DNA of 64,000 bases from Wuchereria bancrofti (Eukaryota; Nematoda; Chromadorea; Rhabditida; Onchocercidae), in assembly GCA_005281725.1 (NCBI GenBank), contig SSBO01000012.1, positions 2,772,194 to 2,836,193 of the forward strand, written 5' to 3'. The notes below the pieces were generated by a model. It searched no databases and was not told the DNA's origin. It worked only from the letters and a program-made list of their open reading frames with translations. Shown here piece by piece: positions 40,138-52,161 of the stretch. Positions within the stretch are counted from its first letter, which is position 1, and every line of letters begins with the position of its first letter. Both the position numbers and the translations under genes were made by a program.

Positions 40138-40443
40138 ATGGTGAGCAATCACAAAATCAGAAGAAAAAGAAAGCACTGGCCGGTTAATGTCGAAAAAAGC
40201 ACAAATAGACGAGAATGTGGCTCACTGGTGAAAAGTAAAAAGGAAAATCACCCGAAGCATCAATACTACATTTCAAATGTTGCACAGACTGAAACATCGC
40301 ATAACACAAAGGATCAAAACTTCCCCAAACTCAACACACCATCGAATACTCAACAAAGCGCAAAAAAGCATGCGCGCCAAAAAGGACTGAAATTTCGAAT
40401 ACCGCGCCAACCTCAAAACATAGCCGCACAATGCAAATATTGA
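40138..40443 (+). CDS. Possible 101-aa basic single-exon ORF divergent from ATM
   Basis: An uninterrupted 101-codon frame beginning 108 bases from the ATM start on the opposite strand. The product is very rich in Lys, Asn and Gln (an early KIRRKRKHW motif) with no hydrophobic core and no recognisable domain. The region is less AT-rich than its surroundings. The start ATG is followed by GTGAGC, which also looks like a splice donor, so this may be promoter or outron sequence open by chance. Confidence 0.2.
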   Translation: MVSNHKIRRKRKHWPVNVEKSTNRRECGSLVKSKKENHPKHQYYISNVAQTETSHNTKDQNFPKLNTPSNTQQSAKKHARQKGLKFRIPRQPQNIAAQCKY

Positions 40444-41593
40444 ATTTCAATGGCATTTGAGAGATAGTTCTGTAGCACGGGAACTTGTGGTATACTGTAT
40501 TGAACTGAGAGTGAGTCATTACGTAAGTTAAAATAAATTCACAAATATATCAAATAGATCCTGTTGCAAATTTAATTGTTTTGGAAGTCATTAAGTAAGC
40601 ATTTCCATTCGTAAATTTCTGTCCGTTTTACATTTTCTATAGAATATGAATTATATTATATTTGTTTGTGTGCATAGGTATTTAGATAACCAATATATGT
40701 TACACTGATTGTCATAGTTTCTGTTGGTCTAAGACGATTTCCTATTTCTCTTTCTATAAATAATTTGCTATTCTAATAAGGATCAAACAAACGCATTCAT
40801 TAGTGTGTAGTATAGTTAACGTCAATAGTTTTAAATTGGATGAGTGCTCTAGAAATCGTCTTAGACAGTTTTTTGTTCATATATTACAGTTCCCTTTTCC
40901 TTAAAATTTTTCTCCATCAGAACAAAATATAACATCTCCTTGGTGTGTTATAATTTTTTTAGTATTTAGTACTGATTAAATGAAGAATACCTTCCTCAAC
41001 TTAGTCTTCCCATTCCCTACATTTTCTTGATTTAGAAACATCGTTCTGCAAATTGTTCTGAATACAGGCACTCTTGTTATGAAAGTTTGCTGCCACTAAA
41101 GTAGAAATAAAAATAGTGTTATTTGTGATAATCATCTTTTAGTTGATATTGATAAACCAATTAATATCAACCGATTGCTTAAACCGAATATGTGAACCAT
41201 TTGTCGTTGCATGACAACTGTGCTTTCTATTTAAGCTGGAAAATTAAGCTGTCACTGTTTCCATTTCAGGCTGCGTGACAGCTGAGGAATGATAAAGTAG
41301 TTGGGAGACCAGCGTGAGTAACTTATATTGTTAACTTTGAAAAGTTGTTTTAAGAAATTTGAAATTTATTGGATAAAAAGAAACAAACAAATAAAAAAAT
41401 AATCCGCTGGAACAGCTTTTTTTTGGACAGAATATTATTCCTTTCCAATTGCTGAGGTAAATGCATGCATAGCCATATCAACCGAGAAATTGGATGGATG
41501 ATTTGGCAGGTCTTATTTTTAATAATGTACTAGATTTAAAAGATCTGCTCTTTGAACTCATTTTGATTGTCAGATGATTTTTTGCATTTCAGA

Positions 41594-42700
41594 ACGCCGT
41601 TTATTATGTAAAGACACCACCGAAAAAGCTAATGAAAATTAACGAAAATTTGTTGAATTATATTTGGCACTTCTTTTTCGTAGTCTTTAGCGAACTGATT
41701 GAAATACCTCACCCATTCCAAGAGCTGATTCATAAAATACGTGAATTTTGTGCCTTACACTTCATTTCGCTTTCATTATCTTTGCTGCAAAAAAGATTTT
41801 AAAATTTTACTCAAGCTGTGTTGAGATATTCAAGAATAGACAGGCAATTAAACTTTCTCTATTTTAAATAGGCCGATTAACTGTGATTTCCTCCTTCATT
41901 TTATGTTTCATAAGTATTTTCCTGCTCTGATGAGATCGAAGTATGATAACAAATAAATAACCATCCAAATTCCTTACTGTAAACTGATCGATGATGATTC
42001 ATTTTGTTGGCGAATGTGAGGACTTTTTTGACGAAGGCGTATTGAATCCGAGCTGCTGTCCCATCCCAAAGTCAGGGATGAATGATAACAGCGCCGACGT
42101 AATCTACAATGAATGCACATGACTATTTTGGAAAACGATTGTGTAAGCATACTTAATCATACACCAGATTTGAAGACCGTTAAACCATTCCCTGACTAGA
42201 TCACTTTGTCAATCAATGTGTAAAAGCATCTTTTTTAGTTGTTTGAAGCTTTCCAAAATTTATCACATTACAGCTTGATGTTTCTCGACATTATGCCTCT
42301 TGCATTATGACAAAATAGGCCTAAATTCTAAAAGAAAGTTAAAATACAAAAAATTTCCCTTTATTTGTACATCACTAAATCTTTGTAGACATTACCTTGA
42401 ATGCAATTTATTAGATCGATCTAATGGAACGCAGCTAGGTACACTTGCATTATTCGTAGATATTTCAAAAGGTGTATTTCGTGAAAAATCAGCAAAAGTT
42501 TCGTTCTTCTTCCTGAAAGATTTTTGAATAGATGCATAAACGTCAAACACTAATAATAGCAACAGGGTTTTCCGATATTTACGATTGAAATCTGGAATAT
42601 TTATTTAAGATTGAATTAACAGTTGGATAATAAGAGCTGATGCAGTGTAAACTATTTCAGGAATGACAGAATTACAACAACAAACCGAAGAGTTGGAATA
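41594..42700 (+). CDS. Possible small gene, unrecognised (weak evidence)
   Basis: Two stretches look exon-like. One, 41594-41801, follows a TTTCAG acceptor and stays open to a stop, with residues such as FSELIEIPHPFQELIHKI. The other, about 42391-42470, follows CTTTGTAG and encodes YLECNLLDRSNGTQLGTL, a pattern reminiscent of a C2-type beta strand pair. It could splice in phase (donor GTGTAT) to 42661 and end QQTEELE. I could not connect the two stretches, and the second is also open on the minus strand. No function assigned. Confidence 0.2.
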
Positions 42701-42939
42701 ACTGGTGAATGAACTGATCTTTTTGCATTATCATTCACATGTTCCTTTTTCTTTTCCCACCATTCCAGGTGATTTGATTCATCTCTTGAAGATGTTCTTA
42801 CTACCAAAGTTTTTGTGCCCTCTAGAAAAAAAGAAATAAGACTGCATTTCCTGGACTACCGATTTTCAATGTCTAAATCTGAACAAACTGCCTAGGGGAA
42901 ACAGTCATCAAACAATAACAGCCGCAGCACAATATTATA

Positions 42940-45326
42940 CTACGTATCAAAAAATTTCACCAATACTACTGATGCTGTCGAGTGAATACTACTTTCTCTA
43001 TAATGATGTTTACACTGACCGGCACTACAGGAAACATTACGTCCCATACGATTTTTCGCTTCATGACGGTCCTTCAATGCTATTTCTTCGTGTAAGGCTC
43101 GCATTCGAGCTGCTCTACGTTGAGCTGCCAATATTTTTTCTTTTTCCTTACGTTCTTCTTCCTCAATCTCTTGTTGTGCTTTTCGTCTGTACTCCTCGAA
43201 TCTATAAAAGTTGTTTGGTTGAGAAAGATCCCAGCCTTCAAATTAATTGGGAAAATTTCTCAGTGAAAGTGATATATCAGTAATAAATTGAACACGTGTA
43301 AATAATCTTAAGTGTTGATATTAATTCTCACTTATGAATAATCTTACTTTATCATTTCTTTTCTTTCTATTTCCAGTTCACGTTGCCGTTCTTCCTCTTT
43401 ACGACGCCGATTCTGCTCAATTTGTAATTGCAAGTCACGTTTATATTGCTCCGTTGAATCAATAGTGGTCAATTTTTGGTAACATTGGTGTTGTATCGAG
43501 GGTGTTATCTTGTGTGATAAAGAATGCTGATACAAATTATCATGTACTGAAAGTTTGTTATATGAATAATTTTCTAACCTGATCATAGTGACATCATGAA
43601 AAGCAGTTCAAAATAACAGTGTTGCAAACCGAAACGAAGTTATTATAGATTTTCCAACGTTCAAATTTTTTCATGGCAATTTTGCGCGAATTTTTGTTAA
43701 GAAAGAAAATATTAAGTTATTTTTCATTGATTTGCTAAGAAAATAATTCAACTGACGTTGCTGATTCGAAGTTTGGCACTGTGGATTTTGGAAAGTGGAA
43801 ACAGCTGAACTTTCGTTGGTCTTCTGAAATCAAATAGTCAATGCAAAAGGAAAAGCTTACATTAAAGACACTTCATTATTGCAAAATTTTCAAGGTCCTC
43901 ACATTATATTGGAGAATTTTTACAAATCAGAGAAAGGTCAAACAAAGAAAATGAAAAAGCAACTATTCTGGATAAAGAATGTAACGACGAGCACATAGTT
44001 ATGGATCTGGTAGTTAACGGTTTAACCCTATCAAACTGACATTTGTTAAATTGCAAGTTAAAGAGGTAAATAGTAACAAACCCTATCAAGCATAAAATCT
44101 TCTCTTGTTATCAAGAGTGGTGTGTGCCAAGAAGGAGTTCCACGAATCTCACTTTTTGGTTGAGGAGCATTAAGAGTCCACGGCGGATTTCTCGAGCCAC
44201 TGTTACTGAAAGGACCAAGCCTGGAAGTAATAAAAAATTTTTTGAACATGGAAATAAAACAGTTTTTGGTCGGTATAAATCTCTACAACAATTGTTATGA
44301 TCTCACTATTTTTAGCAGCAAAAATAACTTGAAGAATGACAAGAATTCTTAATTGCTGGATTAAAAAAAAATACCCTGAAGTACTTTAGTTTTACCCGCA
44401 AATCATGGAGTGATTAATGCCACATGCTTCTGAATGCACCAATTTATTTTGTTCATTAATATTATCAGCAGGCAATGAAGAGATAGCGACACTTGGTAAA
44501 TGAGATAGGTTACCCTGAAAAGTAGTTGGGTATAATGAAAATAGTAATGAATGTTTAAGTTTGCTCTCTAAATTCTGCTGAAAATCGTAAATCATAAATG
44601 AAATTAAAAACACTTCTGCCTCCCTTTTAATTTTGATGAAAAAAAATGAAGTTATAATCAGAGTGAAGAAAAAGCACTTTTATAGCAGTGAAGAGGACTT
44701 ACATTTTGAAGTTGAGCATTGTTTGGAATGGTTACCAAATTTGCGGATGTAACGGAGTGGGGTACAATTGATGTTGTGCTGCTATAAAGTGTGGGACTAC
44801 TGGTCACCGGTTCATAATACACCTTACAACCAATTTGGATAGGCCTGAGCTGCCATAGATCTACAGGCCTAAGGTTCGTTGTTTGCTCAAACATAACTGG
44901 TGCTGTTATTTGAGATGAAAGGAGATGAGGTCTCCAGTAGTAAAGGTTGGTTGGAAAATCAAGCGGAATAGGGTAATAGACTGGGAATGACTGATGGTAA
45001 GGTTGCCATAAAGAAGCTGTTTGAGATTGCAACATATGTTTCGGGCACTCAATATGATTATTGCAAGCAGACGAAACTTCTGTAGAATTACTTGCTGTAT
45101 CATTTTGTGTAGTATCTTTGAGAACAGAAGTAGATATATTTATTGTCTGGCCATTTTTATAATTTGGTCTATAAATGGCGTCATTTGACAAACATTGAGT
45201 AGAACATAAATTTACAGATGTATCTGGCAGCGAATTCGTTACTGTCTTGTCGTTTTCACTATTAATATTACCAATGATTGTTAAATTTGACTGAGTTGAA
45301 GGATTCCAGGTGTATGTTCGGACCAT
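42940..45326 (-). CDS. Coiled-coil protein, possibly CCDC66/CSPP1-like
   Basis: Six exons join in phase: 44703-45326, 44396-44514, 44082-44220, 43757-43823, 43348-43546 and 42940-43201, giving 469 aa. Residues 1 to about 330 are low in charge, rich in Ser, Thr, Asn and Pro, and probably disordered. Residues about 350-440 form a strongly charged Glu/Arg/Lys helix (QLQIEQNRRRKEEERQRE, then EEYRRKAQQEIEEEERK, then AAQRRAARMRALHEEIA) that should be a coiled coil or single alpha-helix. The pattern KRDLQLQIEQN-R-KEEE recalls the repeated ciliary/centrosomal motif of CCDC66 and CSPP1, but such charged helices converge easily, so the family call is tentative. The final exon ends in a short uncharged tail. 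An in-frame stop lies between the acceptor at 45350-45351 and the start ATG, which fixes the N-terminus. Confidence 0.75.
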
Positions 45327-45349
45327 CCGGAGCACATACGTGAACTATC

Positions 45350-45351
45350 CT
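45350..45351 (-). other. Candidate SL trans-splice acceptor of the coiled-coil gene
   Basis: Minus-strand TTATATTCAG ends here, 23 bases before the start codon. The intervening bases contain an in-frame TAG, so no upstream coding exon can be joined. Confidence 0.6.
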
Positions 45352-48300
45352 GAATATAACAAACACTATTTTATCTTTAGCTTTTGAAATTATTTCTGAA
45401 AAAGATATTTAAAACATAATTGATCACGGAGAACCCCAACCGTCGTAATAACGAGACGTCAAGAGTGACCGAATAATCTTGTCCTTTTCCTTTGTTTTGG
45501 CAGTTTGGTAAATACGACCTTTTTCCATTTTAATTCATTTTACATTTAATACCCATTCCAATTTTGATTGTCATTTTATGGGTATAAAATTACTCTTACA
45601 AAAAAATGGAAATGCAAAAAGAACAATTATCATAAAGAATAATTTCATCAGAATATAAGTGAATAGTTTCTCATGCTAAAAAAGAGTTACTCGACAGGAA
45701 AAATGAATAATAAACATATGCAGTACAATGCGAACATGCCAATAGAATAAGAGTAATATAACAATGTCCTAACTTCTATAGGAATCTTTACTTCTCTTTC
45801 TAATGTTGATGATATAAATGCATTTGTTCAAGTTGTAATTTACTCAGTATTTCAATATAGCAGACATTGAAGAATGAATACATCATGCACACATACACAC
45901 ACGCATATATATACGACTGATAACTTGAACTTCTGTCGATCATGGAGTACAGAGAATTAATGCTGTGAATGTGTTTTCTGAAATGCTTTTGGTGAAGACG
46001 TTGCCAAGGTTACTCATGATATTGTCACAAAATTGCAGCTGACTTAATCATTATGTTTCGTGCTAAACTTCATTCCTTTAGTCAGATCCATTAAAACATA
46101 GCTGAGGGCTCCAATAAGAAACCGATGCAATTTCGATTTTAAACAAATTAAACAAGCGAACAAAATTTTTCCAAAAATAATGAATTAAAGTGAAACAAGT
46201 ATTACTTACCTGTCTTTGCCTCACTCATCCAACCCTTGTCTTTCCCTTACTATTTGTACTATAGCAAAAATTGACTGCAAATTATTAATCATTTATTATG
46301 AATGTTTCCGATGTCTGCATCCTACAATTAGGATTTAATATATTTAATATAGCAATTAGGGATTTAATAGAATTGAGTAAGTTGATTTTTTTAATCTAGC
46401 TTCAAAAAGAAAAGTTCCAAATAGAGACAGTTTACATCGTTATTTCGTTTCTTTTGATTTATAACTAGCTAAACCTCAGTCAAGGATATTTGTTAATTTC
46501 CTTCACGACCGTAAATTTTTGTCAGTGAAATCAAATAATGAAAATAATGACAAAATTGGTCAGCTCCGACTTAACATCAAAAACATCCATTATTCTCCTT
46601 TTTCTCAAATTATTAAAATAATTCGAAAACCAGGAATAATGCACATGACAATCCCATAGATCTCAAAATTGCACACTTTCTGAATGTTAAGTTTTACAAA
46701 TAAAGTGAAATATTGCTTTAAGCGCGAAATACCTGTTGTTTCATTTTTTTCCGATTTCGTTTTGACGATAAATTCAGTTTTATTTGTTAAGCAGTACATG
46801 TCTTGAATTTGAAATATCGTTTTGGTTAGAAAAGTAGATGATTTGGGTTAGTTATATTCCCTAGACTTACTTTAAGTTTGTAGAACTTGAACTGAACCCT
46901 TTGCTTCTTGTCTACGAGCAAGATCGACCAAATATCATTTATTTTCTTTACAAATGTAAATCGATACAATATACAATCGAATAATCGAAACAGGGGAGGA
47001 ATGAATGGTACTGTTGAGTAGGGGGATGAGAAGACTGCCACCGATCGTTTCTTTTTTGTTAACTAATTAGGGAAGATTTTTTAAAGATGTAAAAAGTGGG
47101 TGGCTTAGCAGATCAACATTTACAATGAAGACAGATGTACATTTACCATTTGAGATTTAAATAAAGGATTCATTGTTTCAAAAACTGGGATATATCAAAG
47201 GAATAACGAATTGGTTTATAGTGATGAATCATTAGAATTATTCTAAACATTTAGTGTGTAATAAATATTTTTTCGGTTTCTCGACAGTACACTGGTAATA
47301 CATTGTTGACTTTAACATAGGTTTTTTTAATAAGTTATCCTAGAAATATAACTATCAAAACTATCACATAAAAGTTGGTCAATGGAAATACAAATATCGA
47401 AACGAATATGTTTGATAACGATAGCACTAAACTCAAAGATAAAGTAGAATTATAGCATGTGTCTTTTGTCCTTTAAAAAAATCGAATGTCATAGAAAATG
47501 CCGAATGTTAAATATATATGCATGAAATAAATAATTGGAGAATTAGCCATCACAGGATTCCCGGACTTATTGATAGCTGGGTAAAACTTTATGATCAAGA
47601 ACAATAACATGAAAAAATAACAGTTCAAACATATGATTATCATAAATCACTGTCGAAAATAGTGTATGTTCTTCATTATTGTTATATGTAAATTATGCCC
47701 TATCGTGAATGATATGTACCAACGAGAATGTTACAAATTCACACTATTAGAATTAGACTGCTCCATTTCTGTTCGATGGAAAAAACGCCTGAAAACGACC
47801 ACACTTTTTCCTTAATTTACTCATTAGTGGTCTTTATGTTTTTTATTGGGTTGAGGCGAAACCATAAATAGTAAAATGACGTGCTTAGAAAAAAAATCTT
47901 GCGAATTCAAAATAGTCCTAAAAACTGACTGCTAGCGTTCACTTGCCACGCACTTGCAAATGATCAGTTTTGTTGTCTTGTTTTACCTTCAATAGATTAC
48001 TAAAAGTTCTTATCAGGAACATGAAATGTATGATTTTGAAATTATCCTGGAGGAAGCTGTGTTTAACTTATTACTCAATGCGCTGTCTAGTATAATTCTT
48101 CCGAACCTTCGATTTTACCATGCAGTTTGAACGGTTTCATATTAAGCAAAGCAATCAGTGGTGCACCATTTTCAACGGGGAATCCTGATCAAGGAGTTTT
48201 TTTAAAAAAATATATATTCGGATGAATATGAAAATAAATATATCTTATGAAAAGATGAATATATAAAATATATACTATATGAAGGTAATTTTTTCTTGCA

Positions 48301-49392
48301 CCTTATTCAAAATGGTTTGGGTATGTTGTATTCTGGATCTCTACTTGTTTCAGTTAATGATTTTCAAATGCTTCCGAAATACTGTAAAAATACTGGTTGC
48401 AATATTTTGCAAATGCATATTTACTTAAAGAACAGAGAGTTTCTTCAAAAATTTTGAAGGATTTGAGATTGATTCTATACCCAAATTAAGAAAGATTTCA
48501 TTATCGTATTGGGAGCACAGCTCCTGTGAAAAAGGGTTAAGCAAACAACAATAGCATTAGCGCAATTACATTATACATAAGGTCACATAAGGTCGCAAAA
48601 GTCAACCAGGAACCAAATTACTGGTTTCTTTCATTTCTGTTTTGCTGTACAGAATTACATGTAGCGGATTCAAAGAATTTACACATACTTCCAATTAGGA
48701 TTGTCACATAAGCAATAAAAGGATCTCGTCAATCTTCATATCATCTTTCAAGGAAGTGAAGGAAAGAAAAATCCTAAACTATACTAACTCATCCGTGCAA
48801 TACCACTATACCTCGTTTGTAAACTAGCCAACTTTATCCAGTTATGGAAAATCTTCCTTGTTGAGTAAAGTAAATGTAACAGGTCTTTATGGTTGGTTTT
48901 CCTCAAGTCAACTCAACTAAAAAAAAATACCTTCATAAATATTTCTTATCCTTTGTACATTACTTCCGACAGCCCATTGTGATTGCAAAACTGAAAATAT
49001 GCCATGTTATTTCGCAAATCATCCAATCTTCAACTCCCATATAAATGATAAATCTTGATTCACAACCATCTTTTGTAAGCTAAAAAAAAATCGTAGTGCC
49101 TTTTCCGCCACCTTCTTTGCCAAACAACAAGCACTTTTATAAGCGTTATTGCAATAAAAACATAATATACCGCATTAAAATATATCAGAAAAAAATTGTC
49201 GAGACACAAAAATGCGCAATGATTTCGTAATTGATGCTAGGATATTTCAGATGTTGCTCAAAATATAAATGTGTCAAGCAGAAGCATAATGTTAATGCCA
49301 TGAAATCTTAACATAAAGTATTCGCATTACCGTAATATTTTTGAAAACATAAGGAAACCGAATTTCATGTGAAGAGAGACACAAGAAGACAT
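45352..49392. other. Intergenic, 4 kb
   Basis: AT-rich, lying between the 5' end of the coiled-coil gene and the 3' end of RBM42, both on the minus strand. Contains a short CA/TA simple repeat at about 45888-45916. I see no gene; open frames at 46605-47041 are short and unconvincing. The spacing is too wide for a classic nematode operon. Confidence 0.55.
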
Positions 49393-51472
49393 CTATGCTA
49401 AACCAAGTTTTTGCTTTTGTTTTCTTTTCTTTTTAACTATATCCATATTTCGTTCTTTCCAATTGCTTTTTCTCAACTTTATTGGCCTGTTTCCAACATA
49501 CTTTCCATCCATTTCACGACAGGCACGAACGAAATCCTAAAAAATAATTTTAAAATTCTGCTGAAATTTCAATTCCAAGAAATCCATATGAAAATTTACA
49601 AAATGAATAATTGAAAACAACTGACATCCTGGTGTTTGAAGGAAACAAATCCATAGCCCTTTGATTTATTAGTTCTAGCTTCGCGAATAACTTTAGCTTT
49701 TTGGAAGCTTGGATATTTACGGAAGGCTTTTGCCAATAACTCGTCTGATACTTCATTCCCCAAATCACCACAAAAGATACGGAAATCATTCGGATCCCAC
49801 TCTGCCAACGACTTATCTTCCCAAACCTAAAATATACAGATTAAAGACCAAGAAAATAATTCAAATGAAACGAAATATGAATTTGCTTTTCTGAATGTGA
49901 AAACATAAAACCTAAGTAAAAAGAAAAAGTCATTTGTTCTTATTACCTGCCCACCACCGCAACGCAAAAATCGTTTCATCTTTTTCTCCCCACGCATAAC
50001 TTGACCAATATAAGTGGAGCGATGAGTTGATTCGGAATGTATTTTTTGTGCAATGGCTTCTATATCAGATGTTAGAACCTAAAGAATTAAAAAATCAAAA
50101 TAAATATAATGTGAATCATCAGTTATGTTCAGTCTCCTAATGTAGCACAACCAGAGATGAAAATGCACACTGGAAAGACAGCACACAGTCCTCTAAAAAG
50201 AACTAATGATGCAAATGTTAAATCATTATGTTTAATGTGCGGACTATAAACAACAAAATCAATAAAGTTTTGTACAATTTGATAACCTGAGTTTTCAAAG
50301 AGCTAGTTCCTGCCTCTCCATTTTTCTCTCTGTCTCTATTATCGTCTTTCCTCATTGCATCCTCGTACAAACTAGGTCCCGATTCAAGAACACTTGGTTG
50401 AGGAGGTATATGCACTGGTGGACGTATAAAACCAACTAATGGTAGTCGAAGCTAAAACTTAAAAAGCAGCATTAGTTAAATACTATTGAAAATGCAACAT
50501 CCAGCAAAATTCAACGTTAATATAACTATAGAAAATGATGAATCTATAGTCTTACCTGAGGTGGTATAAATCGCATGGATAAATTTGTCTGGGGAACAAA
50601 ACCTGGACGCATCATTACATGAGGTAAGAAGCTGTAAAATACAAGCTATTTGAAAAGAGTAATGACTTGAATAAATGAAAAAGGTGTTCAACAACATATA
50701 ACAGAAGACAAGAGATAGTGGTATCATATAAAAGCAATATGTATTATATCACACTGGAAAATTCGGACAAAAGCACATGAAGTAAACTTACGAGGGAGGT
50801 GCTGGACGCACTACAGGATTTACGGGATTTGCTGCTACAGAACTGCTGATAAAAGGACCCATGAATAGCTTTGGTTCAGATCGAACAGCGGGACCGATGG
50901 ATGGCTGCACTGATGGATGTGCAGAAACATCATTACGAGTAGAAGAAACTGCTGCTGCATTTGGGGAAGTCTGCGAAACATCCGTCTGACTGACAACAGT
51001 ATTTGTTGTAACGGTAGATGCAGTGCGAGGATGTGATTCTACAGAAGATATTTCTTTTTCAAACCTAAAGAAACAATATATAAAACGTTACTAGCTGCTA
51101 ATAAAACAATGAAGTAGCTCAAATCCTAACAGTGAATATATAATATGGTCCGTAATGCTAGCTCCATAAAATAAGTTGTAAAAACATGCTTTATTTTTTC
51201 ACGAAAATACCAGCAAAATAAAATAGAAAATTTTCTCGGTAAAGCACAATAAGCATCACGAATGCCCGATAATTTACTACGGCGTATTTCATATTAAGCA
51301 ACACGAACTACCTGACGATATGGTACTGGAAAACAGACCAACCAACCAGCTGTCAAACTACTGCACTTAATTCTATTATCGAGCCAAATAACTACATAAA
51401 TGTGCATTCAAATGTTGAACAAACTAACAGAGCCAATTCATCTTCGATGCTGCGACTTTCATTAGCAATCAT
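49393..51472 (-). CDS. RBM42: RNA-binding motif protein 42 orthologue
   Basis: An RRM protein; the mammalian protein partners hnRNP K and is found with spliceosomal particles. Seven exons join in phase: 51429-51472, 50792-51064, 50556-50631, 50287-50451, 49947-50078, 49626-49826 and 49393-49536, giving 344 aa (the human protein is longer). The N-terminal EDELALFEKEI matches the conserved EMALFEQEV helix. A long Pro/Ser/Thr-rich linker follows. The C-terminal RRM has RNP2 (RIFCGDLG) and RNP1 (KGYGFVSF), preceded by WEDKSLAEWDPNDF and ending GKYVGNRPIKLRKS. It finishes with a Lys/Gln tail (KKRKQKQKLGLA) like that of the family. The start was chosen because it aligns just before the conserved helix and follows an acceptor by 30 bases. 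The frame is open back to that acceptor, so an upstream exon is not excluded. Confidence 0.93.
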
Positions 51473-51502
51473 TTGTTGTCCTGTAAAAGGTCCAAATGTT
51501 AC

Positions 51503-51504
51503 CT
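51503..51504 (-). other. Candidate SL trans-splice acceptor of RBM42
   Basis: Minus-strand TTCATTGTAG ends here, 30 bases before the chosen start codon. Confidence 0.45.
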
Positions 51505-52153
51505 ACAATGAATAACAAATGGAGTTATAAGTGCAATATATAGCAAAGCTCGATGCAAAAAAAGACCGAGGAATGCACAACTCGATATTCAACAATTGAA
51601 ACCTATCATCACCAAAAAACATAACGTAAGAGCACCATGACACTGTGTTGTGGGGCGTAATATAACATAAACGCCTTCAGGCTTAACAACTTCTTACCTG
51701 ATCTCCCGACTCAACTTATCACCCCACGACATGTACTACTTAGTTCCACAGCTTTCCGAAATTGCCGAAACTATGTTACCTCTGAGACCAACGAGCAAAG
51801 AGAGAAGAAAAATTACAGAAAGACTATAGATCGACAGAACTAAATAATAGCGCAGTAATGTGAGAGACGGCAAGATGAGAATTCTGGAGACAACGATTGA
51901 GTTCGTAATTCAAGAGAGAGATGGTCTCATTACTGGAAGGTTAGCAGTAGAGTGGCGGTAACATGAACGTACTCTTCGAGGTGTTGGAAATTGGGAAAGA
52001 GAAAGCGTGAGAAGAAGGGATGAGGAACTTTCTCAGGTACCTTTCAGGGTCGGTTTTCTAACGGAAGCCTATTACTGATGTAAGTATGAGTACTTGATCG
52101 GGAAGTAAGGAAAAGAGCCGATGTGAGTGTTTTTATTTTAAGTTGTCGTCCTC
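51505..52153. promoter_or_regulatory. Shared divergent promoter region of RBM42 and GTPBP1
   Basis: About 650 bases separate the two divergent trans-splice acceptors, so both promoters and both outrons must fit here. The section 51840-52060 is noticeably purine-rich and less AT-rich than other intergenic DNA. No specific factor site can be claimed. Confidence 0.5.
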
Positions 52154-52155
52154 AG
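52154..52155 (+). other. Candidate SL trans-splice acceptor of GTPBP1
   Basis: GTCGTCCTCAG ends here, leaving a 6-base leader before the start codon at 52162. Confidence 0.5.
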
Positions 52156-52161
52156 TATCCG

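Larger units (their letters stand above)
40040..42939. other. Region upstream of ATM and 3' of the coiled-coil gene
   Basis: Holds the ATM outron/promoter, the 3' flank of the coiled-coil gene, and two weak plus-strand coding candidates listed separately (40138-40443 and 41594-42700). A minus-strand AATAAA at 42600-42605 could end the coiled-coil gene. The rest is AT-rich without clear content. Confidence 0.5.

Noticed and set aside
45888..45916. CA/TA simple repeat
   Set aside because: Ordinary short microsatellite without further structure.
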